From assembly GCA_945881965.1 (NCBI GenBank), contig CAMCVS010000018.1:1-45712 (forward strand): a stretch of 45,712 nucleotides of DNA, read 5' to 3'. Positions within the stretch are counted from its first letter, which is position 1; each line of letters opens with the position of its first letter. Origin of the DNA: Paracoccus haematequi. GTDB lineage: Bacteria; Pseudomonadota; Alphaproteobacteria; Rhodobacterales; Rhodobacteraceae. The position numbers and the translations under genes are program-made. The notes below the pieces were generated by a model. The model was given only the letters and a program-made list of their open reading frames with translations. It had not been told where the DNA came from and searched no databases. Below, one piece after another: positions 25,052 through 34,702 of the stretch.

Positions 25052-26299
25052 TCACAGCTCTTGCTTTTCGACCCGCGCCAGTCGTCCGGCGATGATCGCG
25101 ATCGCCGCCGCACCGAACGAGAACAGCGCGCCCATCTTGGCTGCGTCCTGCACCGCGCCGGGTTCGAACGCCACAGACGCCACGAACAGCGCCACCGTGA
25201 ACCCGATGGCCGCGACACAGCCCACCACCGGCAGGTCGGCCATGCGCATCCCCGTGGGCAGGCCAAAGCCCAGCACCTTTGCCCCGATCCAGCCAAACAG
25301 CGTGATCCCCAGCGGTTTGCCGATGATCAGCCCCGCCAGCACCAGCCATGTCGGCGCGCCGATGGTGGAAAACTCGACCCCGGCATTGGCCAGACCAAAG
25401 AAGAACAGCGTGATCTGCACCGGCACTTTCAGCCCGTGCTCGATGGTGTTCAACAGATCGGTCATGTGGCTTTCGGCCGCGTCGAAGAAACCAAAGTCAC
25501 GATCGGCATGCGGGATGGTCGGCACGATGGGCAACAGACCCAAAGCCGGGTGAATGCCTGATTGCTGGAACGCATACCAGCTGACACAGCCCGCCAGCAG
25601 ATAGGGCCAGAACGACAGCGTGTTGCGCACCCATGTCGAATGGCGGCGCAACTGGTCGCCCCGATCCAGATAATGCGGCAGCCAGTTGGCCAAGACATAC
25701 ACGCTGATCGCCACGCCCAGGCTGACCAGCAGCCACGCCGGGGCCAGATCGCCCGTGGGATAAAAGATCGCCAGAATGATCAGCCCGCCCGCGTCATCGG
25801 CAATCGCCAATAGCAACAGGAACCGCACCGCCGGATGCCCCGCGCCAAATACGATGCGCCCCACCAGATAGGAAAACGCGATATCGGTGGCGGTCGGAAT
25901 GGCCCAGCCGTTCTGCACGGCCTGGAACGTCGTCGATCCCAGCATCGCGGCCAGCGCCAGATAAACCGCAATCGGCCCCAGCATCCCGCCCAGCGTGGCG
26001 ATCAGCGGTGTCGCCGCCTTGGTGCCGCGCAGCGAGCCGTTGTTGAGGATGATCGCCTCCCACACTTCCTTGGCGGCGATGGCGAAAAAGAACGCCATCA
26101 GCATGTCGTTGATCAGGAAATGCAGCGTGAGCGTGCGGTGCCCGTCGTGCAGATGACCGATGGGGGCATGGTCCCAGATCACGAACTCGACCAGGGCGTG
26201 ATAGCTGGCGGGGTTGGTATTGGCCCAGACCAGCGCAATCAGCGCGCCGATGATCAGCAGCAGCGAATAGTTGGTCAGAAAGTTCCAGACGCGATACAT
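25052..26299 (-). CDS. nhaA: Na+/H+ antiporter NhaA
   Basis: A 415-residue inner-membrane antiporter exporting sodium in exchange for protons, used in pH and salt homeostasis. The ion-binding aspartate pair is in LAIADDAGGLIILAIFY, and the sequence GWAIPTATDIAFSY is typical. About 11-12 hydrophobic segments are visible. The start MYRVWNFLTNYS at 26299 is preferred, with a G-rich Shine-Dalgarno region upstream; an in-frame upstream start would add 10 residues with no homology. Fits a marine or salt-exposed habitat. Confidence 0.94.
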   Translation of the reverse strand: MYRVWNFLTNYSLLLIIGALIALVWANTNPASYHALVEFVIWDHAPIGHLHDGHRTLTLHFLINDMLMAFFFAIAAKEVWEAIILNNGSLRGTKAATPLIATLGGMLGPIAVYLALAAMLGSTTFQAVQNGWAIPTATDIAFSYLVGRIVFGAGHPAVRFLLLLAIADDAGGLIILAIFYPTGDLAPAWLLVSLGVAISVYVLANWLPHYLDRGDQLRRHSTWVRNTLSFWPYLLAGCVSWYAFQQSGIHPALGLLPIVPTIPHADRDFGFFDAAESHMTDLLNTIEHGLKVPVQITLFFFGLANAGVEFSTIGAPTWLVLAGLIIGKPLGITLFGWIGAKVLGFGLPTGMRMADLPVVGCVAAIGFTVALFVASVAFEPGAVQDAAKMGALFSFGAAAIAIIAGRLARVEKQEL

Positions 26300-26381
26300 G
26301 TGGCCCACCCCCCTATGGTTTGGCAGCAAGGGTTAGGCGATTTCCCGCCATGGGGCAACAGGTGCGACGCATGGACCGGCT

Positions 26382-27005
26382 GTGACCGCAGAGACGCCTT
26401 CCGATGATCTTGCCGGCCTAATGGCTGGCATCCGCGCCTGCACGCTGTGCGCGCCCCGGTTCGCCGCCACGGCCAGCGCGCACCGCCCGCGCCCCGTGCC
26501 GTGGTTCGCGCCCGATGCCGCCGCGCGCATCCTGATCGCGGGGCAGGCACCGGGGATGCAGGTCCACCAGAAGGGCCGCCCGTTTGATGACCCGTCCGGC
26601 GTGCGCCTGCGCGACTGGATGGGGGTCGATGCCGCCACATTCTGGGACCGCACCCGCATCGCCGTGCTGCCGATGGCGTTTTGCTTTCCGGGCTATGACG
26701 CGCAGGGCGCCGATCTGCCGCCGCCGCCTATCTGTGCCGCGACATGGCGCGCGCGCGTGTTGGCCGCGCTGCCCCCGGTGCGGCTGACGTTGCTGATCGG
26801 GGCCTACGCCCAACGCTGGCATCTGAACACCCGCGCGCCGCTGACGGCCACGGTCGCCGGTTGGCGCGCCCATGCGCCCGCGATCTTTCCCTTGCCCCAT
26901 CCGTCCTGGCGGAATACCGCATGGCTGACACGCAATCCCTGGTTCGCGGCGGAAACCCTGCCCGCGCTGCGCCAGGCCGTCCGGGAGGCCCTGCATGACG
27001 GATGA
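26382..27005 (+). CDS. uracil-DNA glycosylase superfamily protein
   Basis: A 207-residue protein of the UDG superfamily (family 4/UdgX-like), presumably removing damaged bases from DNA. The first active-site motif is GQAPG (54-58) followed by KGRPFDDPSG; the second is HPSWRN (173-178). Four cysteines, C20, C23 (CTLC), C101 and C118, are spaced like those that hold the [4Fe-4S] cluster in family 4 enzymes. The family 4 Glu in GEAPG is Gln here. The start is a GTG with no evident Shine-Dalgarno; an ATG at 26420 is an alternative. It overlaps the next gene by 11 nt. Confidence 0.75.
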   Translation: MTAETPSDDLAGLMAGIRACTLCAPRFAATASAHRPRPVPWFAPDAAARILIAGQAPGMQVHQKGRPFDDPSGVRLRDWMGVDAATFWDRTRIAVLPMAFCFPGYDAQGADLPPPPICAATWRARVLAALPPVRLTLLIGAYAQRWHLNTRAPLTATVAGWRAHAPAIFPLPHPSWRNTAWLTRNPWFAAETLPALRQAVREALHDG

Positions 27006-27807
27006 CATCACGCCGCTTGACGCCGCCCATGCCGCGATGGAGGCCGCACCCGACGATGACACGCTGCGGCTGCGGTTCTTTGAACGGCTGGTGGATGCCG
27101 AACTGTTCCTGCTGCTGGAAGAGGGCGACGAGACGGATCAGAGCGGCGAATTTGCCGCCCCGCGCCTGTTCGAAACCCCCGAAGGCGCGTTCATGCTGGC
27201 GTTCGACCGCGAATACCGGCTGGCGGAATTTGCCGGGGCAGGCGCGCCCTATGCGGGCCTGTCGGGCCGGTCGCTGGTGGCGGAACTGGCGGGCCAAGGC
27301 GTGTCGTTGGGCCTGAACCTTGATGTCGCGCCGTCGTCCATGTTGCTGCCGCCCGAAGCGGTGGATTGGCTGGCCGCCACGCTGGCCAATCGTCCGGCCC
27401 AAGCCGAGGCGCGGATCACCGCCATAGCAGCCCCCAAGGGTCTGCCGCCCGAAGTGCTGACCGCGCTGGACACCAAACTGGCCACCGCGATGGGGCTGGC
27501 GCAGGCGGCCTTCCTTGTCACCGCCACCTATGACAGCGGCGCCAAGAACCATCTGCTGGCGTTTCTGGGCACGCTGCCGGGCGCGGAAACCGCCCTGACC
27601 GAAGCCGTGGCCGAGGCGCTGACCTTCTCGGGCCTGGACGCCGCCGCGCTTGACGTGATTTTCCCGGCCGAAGACAGCCCGCTGCTGGTCTCGCTCGCGC
27701 GGCGCGGGCTGCGGTTCGACCTGCCGCAACCGCTCGCCGCCGCGCCGCGCGCCGCCCCCGGCAGCAATCCGGGCACAGACCCCGACCGCCCGCCGAAACT
27801 GCGCTGA
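26995..27807 (+). CDS. SseB-family protein
   Basis: A 270-residue soluble acidic protein. The N-terminal block LVDAELFLLLEEGDE with FETPEGAFMLAFDREYRLAEF matches the SseB N-terminal domain. A second domain (about 130-240) contains TALDTKLATAMGLAQAAFLVTATY. The C-terminus is a Pro/Arg-rich tail. SseB-type proteins are linked to serine sensitivity, with unknown mechanism. Cotranscribed with the UDG-like gene. Confidence 0.75.
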   Translation: MTDDITPLDAAHAAMEAAPDDDTLRLRFFERLVDAELFLLLEEGDETDQSGEFAAPRLFETPEGAFMLAFDREYRLAEFAGAGAPYAGLSGRSLVAELAGQGVSLGLNLDVAPSSMLLPPEAVDWLAATLANRPAQAEARITAIAAPKGLPPEVLTALDTKLATAMGLAQAAFLVTATYDSGAKNHLLAFLGTLPGAETALTEAVAEALTFSGLDAAALDVIFPAEDSPLLVSLARRGLRFDLPQPLAAAPRAAPGSNPGTDPDRPPKLR

Positions 27808-27827
27808 CCAAAAGGACGCAATCCGCA

Positions 27828-27879
27828 TTCATTTTGCCGGAAATACTCCGGGGGACGCGCAGCGGGGGGCAGAGCCCCC
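27828..27879. repeat. Rhodobacterales-type GC-rich intergenic element, copy 1
   Basis: A 27-nt segment (27828-27854) that is identical in reverse complement to 43585-43611. It contains the hairpin CCGGA-N5-TCCGG and is followed by a second hairpin GGGGGC-AGA-GCCCCC (27865-27879). It lies between the SseB-like gene and the ABC exporter. Probable terminator or dispersed repeat. Confidence 0.75.
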
Positions 27880-27966
27880 TCGACCGTATCATCTGCACAG
27901 CCCCTGTGCCTTGCGCCGTGACCGTCGGCGGCCTAAGTCCTTCGCAACCCGGTGAGGAACCGTCCC

Positions 27967-28902
27967 ATGACAGCCATCGTCGATATCCGCGACTTGCAAA
28001 AGACCTATGCCAGCGGGCATCTGGCGCTGTCTGGCATCACGCTGGCGATTGCCGAGGGCGAAATCCTTGCCCTCTTGGGGCCGAACGGCGCGGGCAAGAC
28101 CACGCTGATTTCCACCATCTGCGGGCTGGTGCGGCCCACGAGCGGGCGCGTCACCGTCGGCGGGCATGACATCGTCACCGACTGGCGCGCGGCGCGGCGG
28201 ATGATCGGGCTGGTGCCGCAGGAAATCGCGCTGGAACCGTTTGAATCGGTGGCGAAAACCGTTGCCATGTCGCGCGGATTGTTCGGCCTGCGCCGCGACG
28301 ATGCCGCCATAGAACAGGTGCTGACCAGCCTGACCCTGTGGGACAAGCGCGACGCGCAGATCAAGGAACTGTCGGGCGGCATGAAACGCCGGGTGCTGAT
28401 CGCCAAGGCGCTCGCGCATGAACCCCGCGTGCTGTTTCTGGACGAACCCACCGCCGGGGTGGATGTGGAACTGCGCCGCGGCATGTGGGATGTGGTGGCC
28501 GACCTGAAATCGCGCGGCACCACCATCATCCTGACCACGCATTACATCGAAGAGGCAGAAGCGATTGCCGACCGCATCGGCGTGATCGACAAGGGCCGCC
28601 TGCAGCTGGTCGAGGGAAAATCCGCCCTGATGGCCCGCATGGGCCGCAAGGAATTGCGCATCGCGCTGCGTGCGCCGCTGGCGGCGGTGCCTGACCAGCT
28701 TCTGGGACGCGTCACGCTGGCAGACGGCGGCCTGACGCTGGTCTATGGTTATGACACGCGGGCGGATCGCACCGGGATCACCACGCTTCTGGCCGATCTG
28801 GCCACTGAGGGCATCGTGCTGCGCGACCTGTCCACGCGGCAATCCAGCCTCGAGGAAATCTTTCTCAGCCTGCTGGCTGCCGGACAGGAGAGCGCCGCAT
28901 GA
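27967..28902 (+). CDS. ABC transporter ATP-binding protein (YadG-like)
   Basis: A 311-residue exporter ATPase. Walker [12 protein letters not shown]-loop [12 protein letters not shown], signature LSGGMKRR, Walker [14 protein letters not shown]-loop [10 protein letters not shown]. The residues around these ([23 protein letters not shown]-like ALAHEPRV) resemble the E. coli YadG ATPase closely. ATG at 27967 has GAGG 9 nt upstream. The stop overlaps the permease start as ATGA. The cargo is unknown. Confidence 0.92.
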   Translation: MTAIVDIRDLQKTYASGHLALSGITLAIAEGEILALLGPNGAGKTTLISTICGLVRPTSGRVTVGGHDIVTDWRAARRMIGLVPQEIALEPFESVAKTVAMSRGLFGLRRDDAAIEQVLTSLTLWDKRDAQIKELSGGMKRRVLIAKALAHEPRVLFLDEPTAGVDVELRRGMWDVVADLKSRGTTIILTTHYIEEAEAIADRIGVIDKGRLQLVEGKSALMARMGRKELRIALRAPLAAVPDQLLGRVTLADGGLTLVYGYDTRADRTGITTLLADLATEGIVLRDLSTRQSSLEEIFLSLLAAGQESAA

Positions 28903-29660
28903 ACTGGCCCGCCGTCACCGTGATCTATCGGCAGGAAATGGCGCGGTTCCGCCGCACCATCCTGCAAAGTTTCGTCTCTCCAGTGCTGTCAACCTCGCTG
29001 TATTTCGTCGTGTTCGGCACCGCCATCGGGTCGCGCATCCCGACAATCGAAGGCAACAGCTATGGCGCGTTCATCGTGCCGGGGCTGATCATGCTGTCGG
29101 TGATGACGCAAAGCCTGTCGAACGCGTCCTTTGCGATCTATTTCCCGAAATTCGTGGGATCGGTCTATGAGGTGCTGTCGGCCCCGGTGGGCGTGGCGGA
29201 AATCGTGCTGGGCTATGTCGGTGCTGCGGCGACGAAATCGCTGTTCATCGGGGTGGTCATTCTGGGCACGGCGGCGCTGTTTGTGGATCTGACGATTGCG
29301 CATCCCGGCGCGATGCTCGCGTTTCTGGTGCTGACCTGCGTGGCCTTTGCGCTGATGGGGTTCATCATCGGGCTATGGGCGGGCAATTTCGAACAGTTGC
29401 AACTGATCCCGCTGTTGATCGTGACGCCGCTGATCTTTCTGGGCGGGGCGTTCTATTCGATATCCATGCTGCCGCCGTTCTGGCAGGGCGTCAGCCTGTT
29501 CAACCCGGTGGTCTGGCTGATTTCCGGGTTCCGCTGGTCGTTCTTTGGCGCGGCGGACGTGCCGGTGGCCGCGTCACTGGTCGCGATTGCGCTGTTTCTG
29601 GCGGTGTGTCTGGGTGTGATCGCGTGGATTTTCCGCACCGGCTGGCGGTTGCGGGCCTGA
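28899..29660 (+). CDS. ABC-2 type transporter permease (YadH-like)
   Basis: A 253-residue membrane protein with about six hydrophobic segments, partner of the upstream ATPase (ATGA overlap). The block [19 protein letters not shown] and [16 protein letters not shown] are typical of ABC-2 permeases of the YadH group. Full importer-like receptor components are absent, so the pair is an exporter. Substrate unknown. Confidence 0.92.
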   Translation: MNWPAVTVIYRQEMARFRRTILQSFVSPVLSTSLYFVVFGTAIGSRIPTIEGNSYGAFIVPGLIMLSVMTQSLSNASFAIYFPKFVGSVYEVLSAPVGVAEIVLGYVGAAATKSLFIGVVILGTAALFVDLTIAHPGAMLAFLVLTCVAFALMGFIIGLWAGNFEQLQLIPLLIVTPLIFLGGAFYSISMLPPFWQGVSLFNPVVWLISGFRWSFFGAADVPVAASLVAIALFLAVCLGVIAWIFRTGWRLRA

Positions 29661-29712
29661 GGCGGGCGTTTATCTTGTCGCAACCGTTGCGGGCGGGCCG
29701 GGGCGACGCTAG

Positions 29713-30528
29713 ATGCCTCTCATGAACAAAATCACGCAGCTTTTCACCCGCCCGCCCCGCGTCGCCGTCATCCGCCTGTCGGGCGTGATCGGGTCCGGGC
29801 CCCGCGCCGCCCTGTCGGACGAAGGCATGGCGCCGCTGATCGACCGCGCATTCCGGCGCGGCAAACCTGCGGCGGTGGCGCTGGTGATCAATTCGCCGGG
29901 TGGCAGCCCGGTGCAATCGGCGCTGATCGGGGCGCGCATCCGCCGTCTGGCCGATGAGAAAAAGATCCCCGTGCATGCCTTTGTCGAGGATGTGGCCGCG
30001 TCGGGCGGCTATTGGCTGGCCTGCGCGGCGGATGACATCCATGTTGATGCCGCCAGCATCGTGGGGTCGATCGGCGTGATCTCGGCGGGCTTTGGCGCGC
30101 ATGAATTGCTGGCGCGTCAAGGCGTCGAACGGCGGGTCTATACGGCGGGCAAATCGAAATCCATGCTGGACCCGTTCCGCCCGGAAAACCCCGATGACGT
30201 GACGCGGCTGAAGGCGCTCTTGGAAGATATGCACGCGATCTTCATCGACTGGGTGAAATCGCGGCGCGGGGCCAAACTGGCGGATCAGGACCTGTTCACC
30301 GGCGAGGTATGGCTGGGCGCTGCGGCGCAAAAGCTGGGGCTGGTCGATGGCATCGGCACTCTGGAGCCCTGGCTGAAGGCGCGTTACGGCGACAAGGTCC
30401 GGCTGATGCGGCTGTCGCGGCGGCGTGGCTGGATGCCCCGGATCGGGCTGTCGCTGGGCGCGGGTCTGGCCGAAGACACGCTGGCGGCGCTGGACGAACG
30501 TGCCCATTGGGCGCGGTTCGGTCTGTAA
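29713..30528 (+). CDS. S49-family serine peptidase (SppA/SohB type)
   Basis: A 271-residue peptidase with the Ser/Lys dyad of the SppA family: S97 in DVAASGGYW and K149 in AGKSKSMLDPF, 52 residues apart. The INSPGGS loop (60-65) is conserved. No signal peptide or membrane segment is evident, unlike membrane SppA, so it may be cytosolic. It ends one base before the start of the 52-codon gene that follows. Confidence 0.9.
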   Translation: MPLMNKITQLFTRPPRVAVIRLSGVIGSGPRAALSDEGMAPLIDRAFRRGKPAAVALVINSPGGSPVQSALIGARIRRLADEKKIPVHAFVEDVAASGGYWLACAADDIHVDAASIVGSIGVISAGFGAHELLARQGVERRVYTAGKSKSMLDPFRPENPDDVTRLKALLEDMHAIFIDWVKSRRGAKLADQDLFTGEVWLGAAAQKLGLVDGIGTLEPWLKARYGDKVRLMRLSRRRGWMPRIGLSLGAGLAEDTLAALDERAHWARFGL

Positions 30529-30529
30529 C

Positions 30530-30688
30530 ATGCTGTCGAAACTCGTTGTTCTGTTCCTGATCGGCATGGGTGTGCTGGCGATGTTCGGCAAATGGCGCGT
30601 CAGCAAAAGATCCGCCGCCCGTTGCAAGCGCTGCGGCACCATTTTGGCGGGTCGCGGCCCCTGTGTCTGTGAAACGAAGGGGCGATAG
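30530..30688 (+). CDS. 52-residue membrane/zinc-ribbon microprotein
   Basis: One hydrophobic segment (LVVLFLIGMGVLAMF) is followed by a basic linker and a small zinc-ribbon-like knuckle: CKRCG, then CVC. It starts 1 nt after the S49 stop and ends directly against the antiporter ATG. It is too short to assign a family. Its position between two well-translated genes, and the clean CxxC/CxC pattern, make it likely real. It could be a membrane-tethered metal-binding adaptor (inference). Confidence 0.7.
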   Translation: MLSKLVVLFLIGMGVLAMFGKWRVSKRSAARCKRCGTILAGRGPCVCETKGR

Positions 30689-31627
30689 ATGATGGTATGG
30701 CTGCTGCTGGGCTTGGGCCTGGTCATTTTGGTGTTTGCGGGTGATGCGCTGGTCAAGGGAGCAGTCAACCTGTCGCTGCGGCTGGGCATCCCGCCGCTGA
30801 TCGTGGGCCTGACCGTGGTAGGGTTCGGCACCTCGTCGCCGGAACTGATCGTTTCGGTCAAGGCGGCATTGGCGGGGCAATCGGGCATTGCGCTGGGCAA
30901 TGTGGTGGGATCGAACATCGCCAACGTGTTCGTGATCCTTGGCCTGCCGGCGCTGATCGCGGTCATGCATACGTCCAAGATCGACACCCGGAAGCCCTTC
31001 CTGATCATGCTGGGCGTCAGTGTGATCTTCACCGCGATGGCGTTCATGGGCACCTTCGGGCGGCTTTCGGGGCTGTTCCTCTTGGCACTGCTGGTGCTGA
31101 TCCTGTGGGATGCGGCACGCGACGGCATGAAGGCGCGCAACGATGGCAGTGTGGACGACCTTGAAGGCGCAGAGCCTGACATGCCGTGGTGGAAGATCAT
31201 CGGCTATCTGGCCGTGGGTCTCGTCGGCCTGCCTATCGGTGCGGACCTGCTGGTGGATAACGCCGTGATCATCGCCAAGACATTTGAAGTGCCGGAAACC
31301 GTGATCGGCCTGACGCTGGTGGCCGTGGGCACCTCGCTGCCGGAACTTGCCGCCACGACCGTGGCCGCGTTGCGCCGTCAGGCCGATGTCGCCATCGGCA
31401 ACGTGATCGGGTCGAACTATTTCAACCTTGCGGGCATTATCGGGGTCGCCGCCGTGATTTCACCGATGCCGGTGGAACAGACGTTTCTGGACCGCGACCT
31501 GTGGGTCATGCTGGGCGCGGCGCTGATGCTGGTGCCGTTCGTTTATTTGAAACAGGACATTGGCCGCATCTGGGGGATTGTTCTGTTGGCACTATATGCC
31601 GCCTACGCAACGGTGGCATTGATCTGA
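30689..31627 (+). CDS. calcium/sodium antiporter (CaCA family, YrbG-like)
   Basis: A 312-residue inner-membrane cation exchanger. Both alpha repeats carry the signature GxGTSxPEL: VGFGTSSPELIVSV and VAVGTSLPELAAT. They are arranged as an inverted repeat of about five segments each, with an acidic loop between (DDLEGAEPDMP). The ATG follows the microprotein stop directly, with AAGGGG upstream. Complete. Confidence 0.93.
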   Translation: MMVWLLLGLGLVILVFAGDALVKGAVNLSLRLGIPPLIVGLTVVGFGTSSPELIVSVKAALAGQSGIALGNVVGSNIANVFVILGLPALIAVMHTSKIDTRKPFLIMLGVSVIFTAMAFMGTFGRLSGLFLLALLVLILWDAARDGMKARNDGSVDDLEGAEPDMPWWKIIGYLAVGLVGLPIGADLLVDNAVIIAKTFEVPETVIGLTLVAVGTSLPELAATTVAALRRQADVAIGNVIGSNYFNLAGIIGVAAVISPMPVEQTFLDRDLWVMLGAALMLVPFVYLKQDIGRIWGIVLLALYAAYATVALI

Positions 31628-31638
31628 GGGAACACGGC

Positions 31639-32415
31639 ATGGCGGCATTGGTGACAGGCGCGGGCAAACGGCTGGGCCGCGCCATGGCGCTGTATCTGGC
31701 CGCGCGCGGGCATGATATGGCGCTGCATTACGCGACATCGGCGGCGGATGCCGACAGCGCCGCCGATGAGATCCGGGCCATGGGTCGCCGCGCCGTGACC
31801 GTGCAGGCTGATCTGCTGGACGAGGCGCAGGTTGCCACCCTGATCGCCCGCGCGGCAGATGGGCTGGGACAGCCGCTGACGGTGCTGGTCAATAATGCGT
31901 CGATCTTTGAATACGACAGCATCCACAGCGCCACGCGGACCAGTTGGGATCGTCACATGGAATCGAACCTGCGCGCGCCTTTTGTGCTGACGCAGGGGTT
32001 CGCGGCCCAAGTGCCGCCCCCGGTGCCGGACGACATGGGCGAACCCGTGGCGCAGGGGCTGGTGATCAACATGATCGACCAGCGGGTGCGCAAGCTGACC
32101 CCCGAGTTCATGACCTATACCCTTGCCAAGATGGGGCTGTGGGCGCTGACCCAGACCGCCGCGCAGGCGCTGGCGCCTGCGGTGCGCGTCAACGCCATCG
32201 GGCCGGGGCCGACGCTGCGCGGCGGGCGGCAATCGCCCGACCATTTCGCCCGCCAACGCGCCGTGACCGTGCTGAAACGCGGCGCGAACCCCGCCGATAT
32301 CACGGCGGCGCTCGGCTATTTCCTGGATGCGCCCGCCATCACCGGACAGCTTCTGTGCGTCGATGGTGGCCAACATCTGGCTTGGGAAACGCCCGATGTG
32401 CTGGGCGTCGAGTGA
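31639..32415 (+). CDS. SDR oxidoreductase, pteridine-reductase/FolM-like
   Basis: A 258-residue short-chain dehydrogenase. The cofactor loop is TGAGKRLG (6-13), as in pteridine reductases (TGxxKRLG), which favours NADPH. The active site reads D147, Y160 and K164 in NMIDQRV and YTLAK. Classical SDRs have Ser at the position of D147; Asp there is the hallmark of PTR1/FolM enzymes. A pterin or dihydrofolate-type substrate is therefore favoured over sugars or lipids. NNASIF (85-90) is the NNAG-like motif. GAGGG lies 8 nt before the ATG. Confidence 0.82.
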   Translation: MAALVTGAGKRLGRAMALYLAARGHDMALHYATSAADADSAADEIRAMGRRAVTVQADLLDEAQVATLIARAADGLGQPLTVLVNNASIFEYDSIHSATRTSWDRHMESNLRAPFVLTQGFAAQVPPPVPDDMGEPVAQGLVINMIDQRVRKLTPEFMTYTLAKMGLWALTQTAAQALAPAVRVNAIGPGPTLRGGRQSPDHFARQRAVTVLKRGANPADITAALGYFLDAPAITGQLLCVDGGQHLAWETPDVLGVE

Positions 32416-32724
32416 CTTTGCATGTTGACCAAAGGTAAGTTCTGCACCGCTGACGGAACCGTTACTTATGCGTTACATTTTCTTTAACGTTTTCAGAGTT
32501 TTGCTGCCCCTGGAAAATCTTGTCTATTCTTTTCAATGGCTTGCAAAATCGCCTAAAAATTGGGCAAATCACCGAAGCTGTCCAAATCGCAGGAAAATTC
32601 GGCATGGTTGGAAACTTGCCCCCGCAGTTATCCCCAAGTTCCGTGGATGCTTCGGGCCTTGTGTTCGGGATTATGCCGTTGCAGCAATCCCCAACCGCAG
32701 GCCGGGAATCGAAGGTTAACGCAG
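32416..32724 (+). other. 309-nt intergenic leader before uvrC
   Basis: Markedly A+T-richer than its surroundings in its first half. It holds a possible promoter (TTGCTG 32501-32506, 18 nt, TATTCT 32525-32530), giving an uvrC leader of about 190 nt. No small ORF or structured RNA is convincing; the in-frame extension upstream of uvrC has no conserved sequence. Confidence 0.55.
32501..32530 (+). promoter_or_regulatory. possible uvrC promoter
   Basis: TTGCTG, 18-nt spacer, TATTCT, in an A+T-rich patch upstream of uvrC. By eye only. Confidence 0.3.
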
Positions 32725-34584
32725 ATGTCCGATGACAGCCCGCTGACGGGCCATGATCTGATCGCGGATTATTGCAAACGGCTGGACGGCTCGCCGGGTG
32801 TGTATCGCATGCTGGATGCACAAAGCCGCGTGTTGTACGTTGGCAAAGCCAAGAACCTGAAGAACCGCGTCACGAATTACGCGCGGCCTTCGGGCCATTC
32901 GGGACGCATCGCGCGGATGATATCTGAAACCGCGTCGATGATGTTCCTGACCACGCGCACCGAAACCGAAGCGCTGCTCTTGGAACAGAACCTGATCAAG
33001 CAGCTAAAGCCGCGCTACAACGTGCTGTTGCGCGACGACAAGTCATTCCCGAACATCCTTGTGAACCTGCACGACTTTCCGCAGATCAAGAAGCATCGCG
33101 GGGCCAAGTCGGAACGCGGCGAATACTTCGGCCCCTTTGCCAGCGCAGGCGCGGTCAACCGGACGCTGACGCAGTTGCAGCGCGTGTTCCTGTTGCGCAA
33201 CTGCACCGATGCGCAATTCGACAGCCGCACCCGGCCCTGCCTGCTGTATCAGATCAAACGCTGTTCGGCGCCTTGCGTCGGGTTGATCTCGCGCGAGGAT
33301 TATGCCGCGAGTGTGCAGGACGCGACGCGGTTCCTGTCGGGCAAATCCACTGCGCTGCAACAGGCGCTGAAAACCGACATGCAGGCCGCGAGTGACGCAA
33401 TGATGTTCGAACGCGCCGCCGCGCTGCGCGACCGCATCCGCGCGTTGACGGCGGTGCAGACGGTGCAGGGCATTAACCCCAAAGGCGTGCCCGAGGCGGA
33501 TGTGGTGGCGCTGCACATGGAAGGCGGGCAGGCTTGCGTGCAGGTGTTCTTTATCCGCGCCGGACAGAATTGGGGCAACTCGGATCACTATCCGCGCATC
33601 GGCCCCGATATCGACGCCCCCGAAGTGCTGGAGGCGTTTCTGGGCCAGTTCTATTCCGAAACCCGCGATCCGCCGCGTCTTATCCTGTTGTCACATGCGC
33701 TGGAAAACCCCGATCTGATGGCCGATGCCCTGTCCGAACGCGCGGGGCGCCGGGTCGAGATCGCCGTGCCGCAACGCGGTGAAAAGGCCGAGCTGATCGA
33801 GGGCGCGGCCCGCAACGCCCGCGAGGCGCTGGCACGGCGGATGAGCGAAAGCGCGGCCCAAGTGCGGCTCTTGGAGGGGCTGGCGGGGGCCTTCAACCTT
33901 GACGCCCCGCCGCGCCGGATCGAGGTGTTCGACAACTCGCATATTCAGGGCACCGATGCCGTGGGCGCGATGATCGTGGCCGGGCCGGACGGCTTTCTGA
34001 AATCGCAATACCGCAAATTCACCATCAAGGGCACCGACCTGACCCCCGGCGACGATTTCGGCATGATGAAAGAGGTGCTACAGCGCCGCTTTGCCCGCCT
34101 GATGAAAGAAGACCCGGACCGCGAACAGGGCCATTGGCCCGACCTGATCCTGATCGACGGCGGCGCGGGGCAGGTGTCGGCGGTGGCGGGGATCATGGCC
34201 GAGATGGGCGTGGATGACATCGCCATGGTGGGGGTCGCCAAGGGCATCGACCGCGATCAGGGCAAGGAAGAATTCTATCGTCCCGGCGGGCGGCCTTTTG
34301 CGCTGAATCGCAATGACCCTGTGCTGTATTTCATCCAGCGCCTGCGCGACGAGGCGCACCGGTTTGCCATCGGCACGCACCGCGCGAAACGCGCCAAATC
34401 CGTGTCCGCCACGCCATTGGACGAGGTGGCGGGCGTGGGCGCGGCGCGCAAGCGCGCATTGTTGCAGCATTTCGGGTCGGCCAAGGCTGTGGCGCGCGCG
34501 GGGCTTGCCGATCTGAAGGCGGTGCCGGGTATCTCGGAAACCATCGCCGAGGCAGTCTATGCCTTTTTCCGCGACAAGACCTGA
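32725..34584 (+). CDS. uvrC: excinuclease ABC subunit UvrC
   Basis: A 619-residue nuclease making both incisions in nucleotide-excision repair with UvrA and UvrB. Domains in order: GIY-YIG nuclease ([23 protein letters not shown]), Cys-containing region, UvrB-binding helix (about 200-235), RNase H-type endonuclease ([11 protein letters not shown]), and tandem HhH at the C-terminus ([20 protein letters not shown]). The start MSDDSPLTG has GAAGG 9 nt upstream. A much longer in-frame upstream extension is rejected. Confidence 0.96.
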   Translation: MSDDSPLTGHDLIADYCKRLDGSPGVYRMLDAQSRVLYVGKAKNLKNRVTNYARPSGHSGRIARMISETASMMFLTTRTETEALLLEQNLIKQLKPRYNVLLRDDKSFPNILVNLHDFPQIKKHRGAKSERGEYFGPFASAGAVNRTLTQLQRVFLLRNCTDAQFDSRTRPCLLYQIKRCSAPCVGLISREDYAASVQDATRFLSGKSTALQQALKTDMQAASDAMMFERAAALRDRIRALTAVQTVQGINPKGVPEADVVALHMEGGQACVQVFFIRAGQNWGNSDHYPRIGPDIDAPEVLEAFLGQFYSETRDPPRLILLSHALENPDLMADALSERAGRRVEIAVPQRGEKAELIEGAARNAREALARRMSESAAQVRLLEGLAGAFNLDAPPRRIEVFDNSHIQGTDAVGAMIVAGPDGFLKSQYRKFTIKGTDLTPGDDFGMMKEVLQRRFARLMKEDPDREQGHWPDLILIDGGAGQVSAVAGIMAEMGVDDIAMVGVAKGIDRDQGKEEFYRPGGRPFALNRNDPVLYFIQRLRDEAHRFAIGTHRAKRAKSVSATPLDEVAGVGAARKRALLQHFGSAKAVARAGLADLKAVPGISETIAEAVYAFFRDKT

Positions 34585-34621
34585 CCCGCACAGCCGCATT
34601 AACCGCCGCGCGGCTGCCCCC

Positions 34622-34650
34622 GTGACAGCGGCGGGCAAACTGGCTATGGT
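34622..34650 (+). promoter_or_regulatory. possible promoter of the SapC-family gene
   Basis: GTGACA (34622-34627), 17-nt spacer, TATGGT (34645-34650); about 50 nt before the start codon. Suggests it is transcribed apart from uvrC. Confidence 0.4.
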
Positions 34651-34702
34651 CACGCCAATTTTAACGAGGCCGCGCCGAGCACAAGATTGAAGGACCGCTG
34701 CG

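Noticed and set aside
32628-32636. DnaA-box-like TTATCCCCA before uvrC
   Set aside because: A single near-match with no cluster and no replication genes nearby; no origin is supported.
32560-32724. Extended N-terminus of UvrC
   Set aside because: The GIY-YIG domain starts normally after MSDDSPLTG, which has a good Shine-Dalgarno; the extension lies in an A+T-rich leader.
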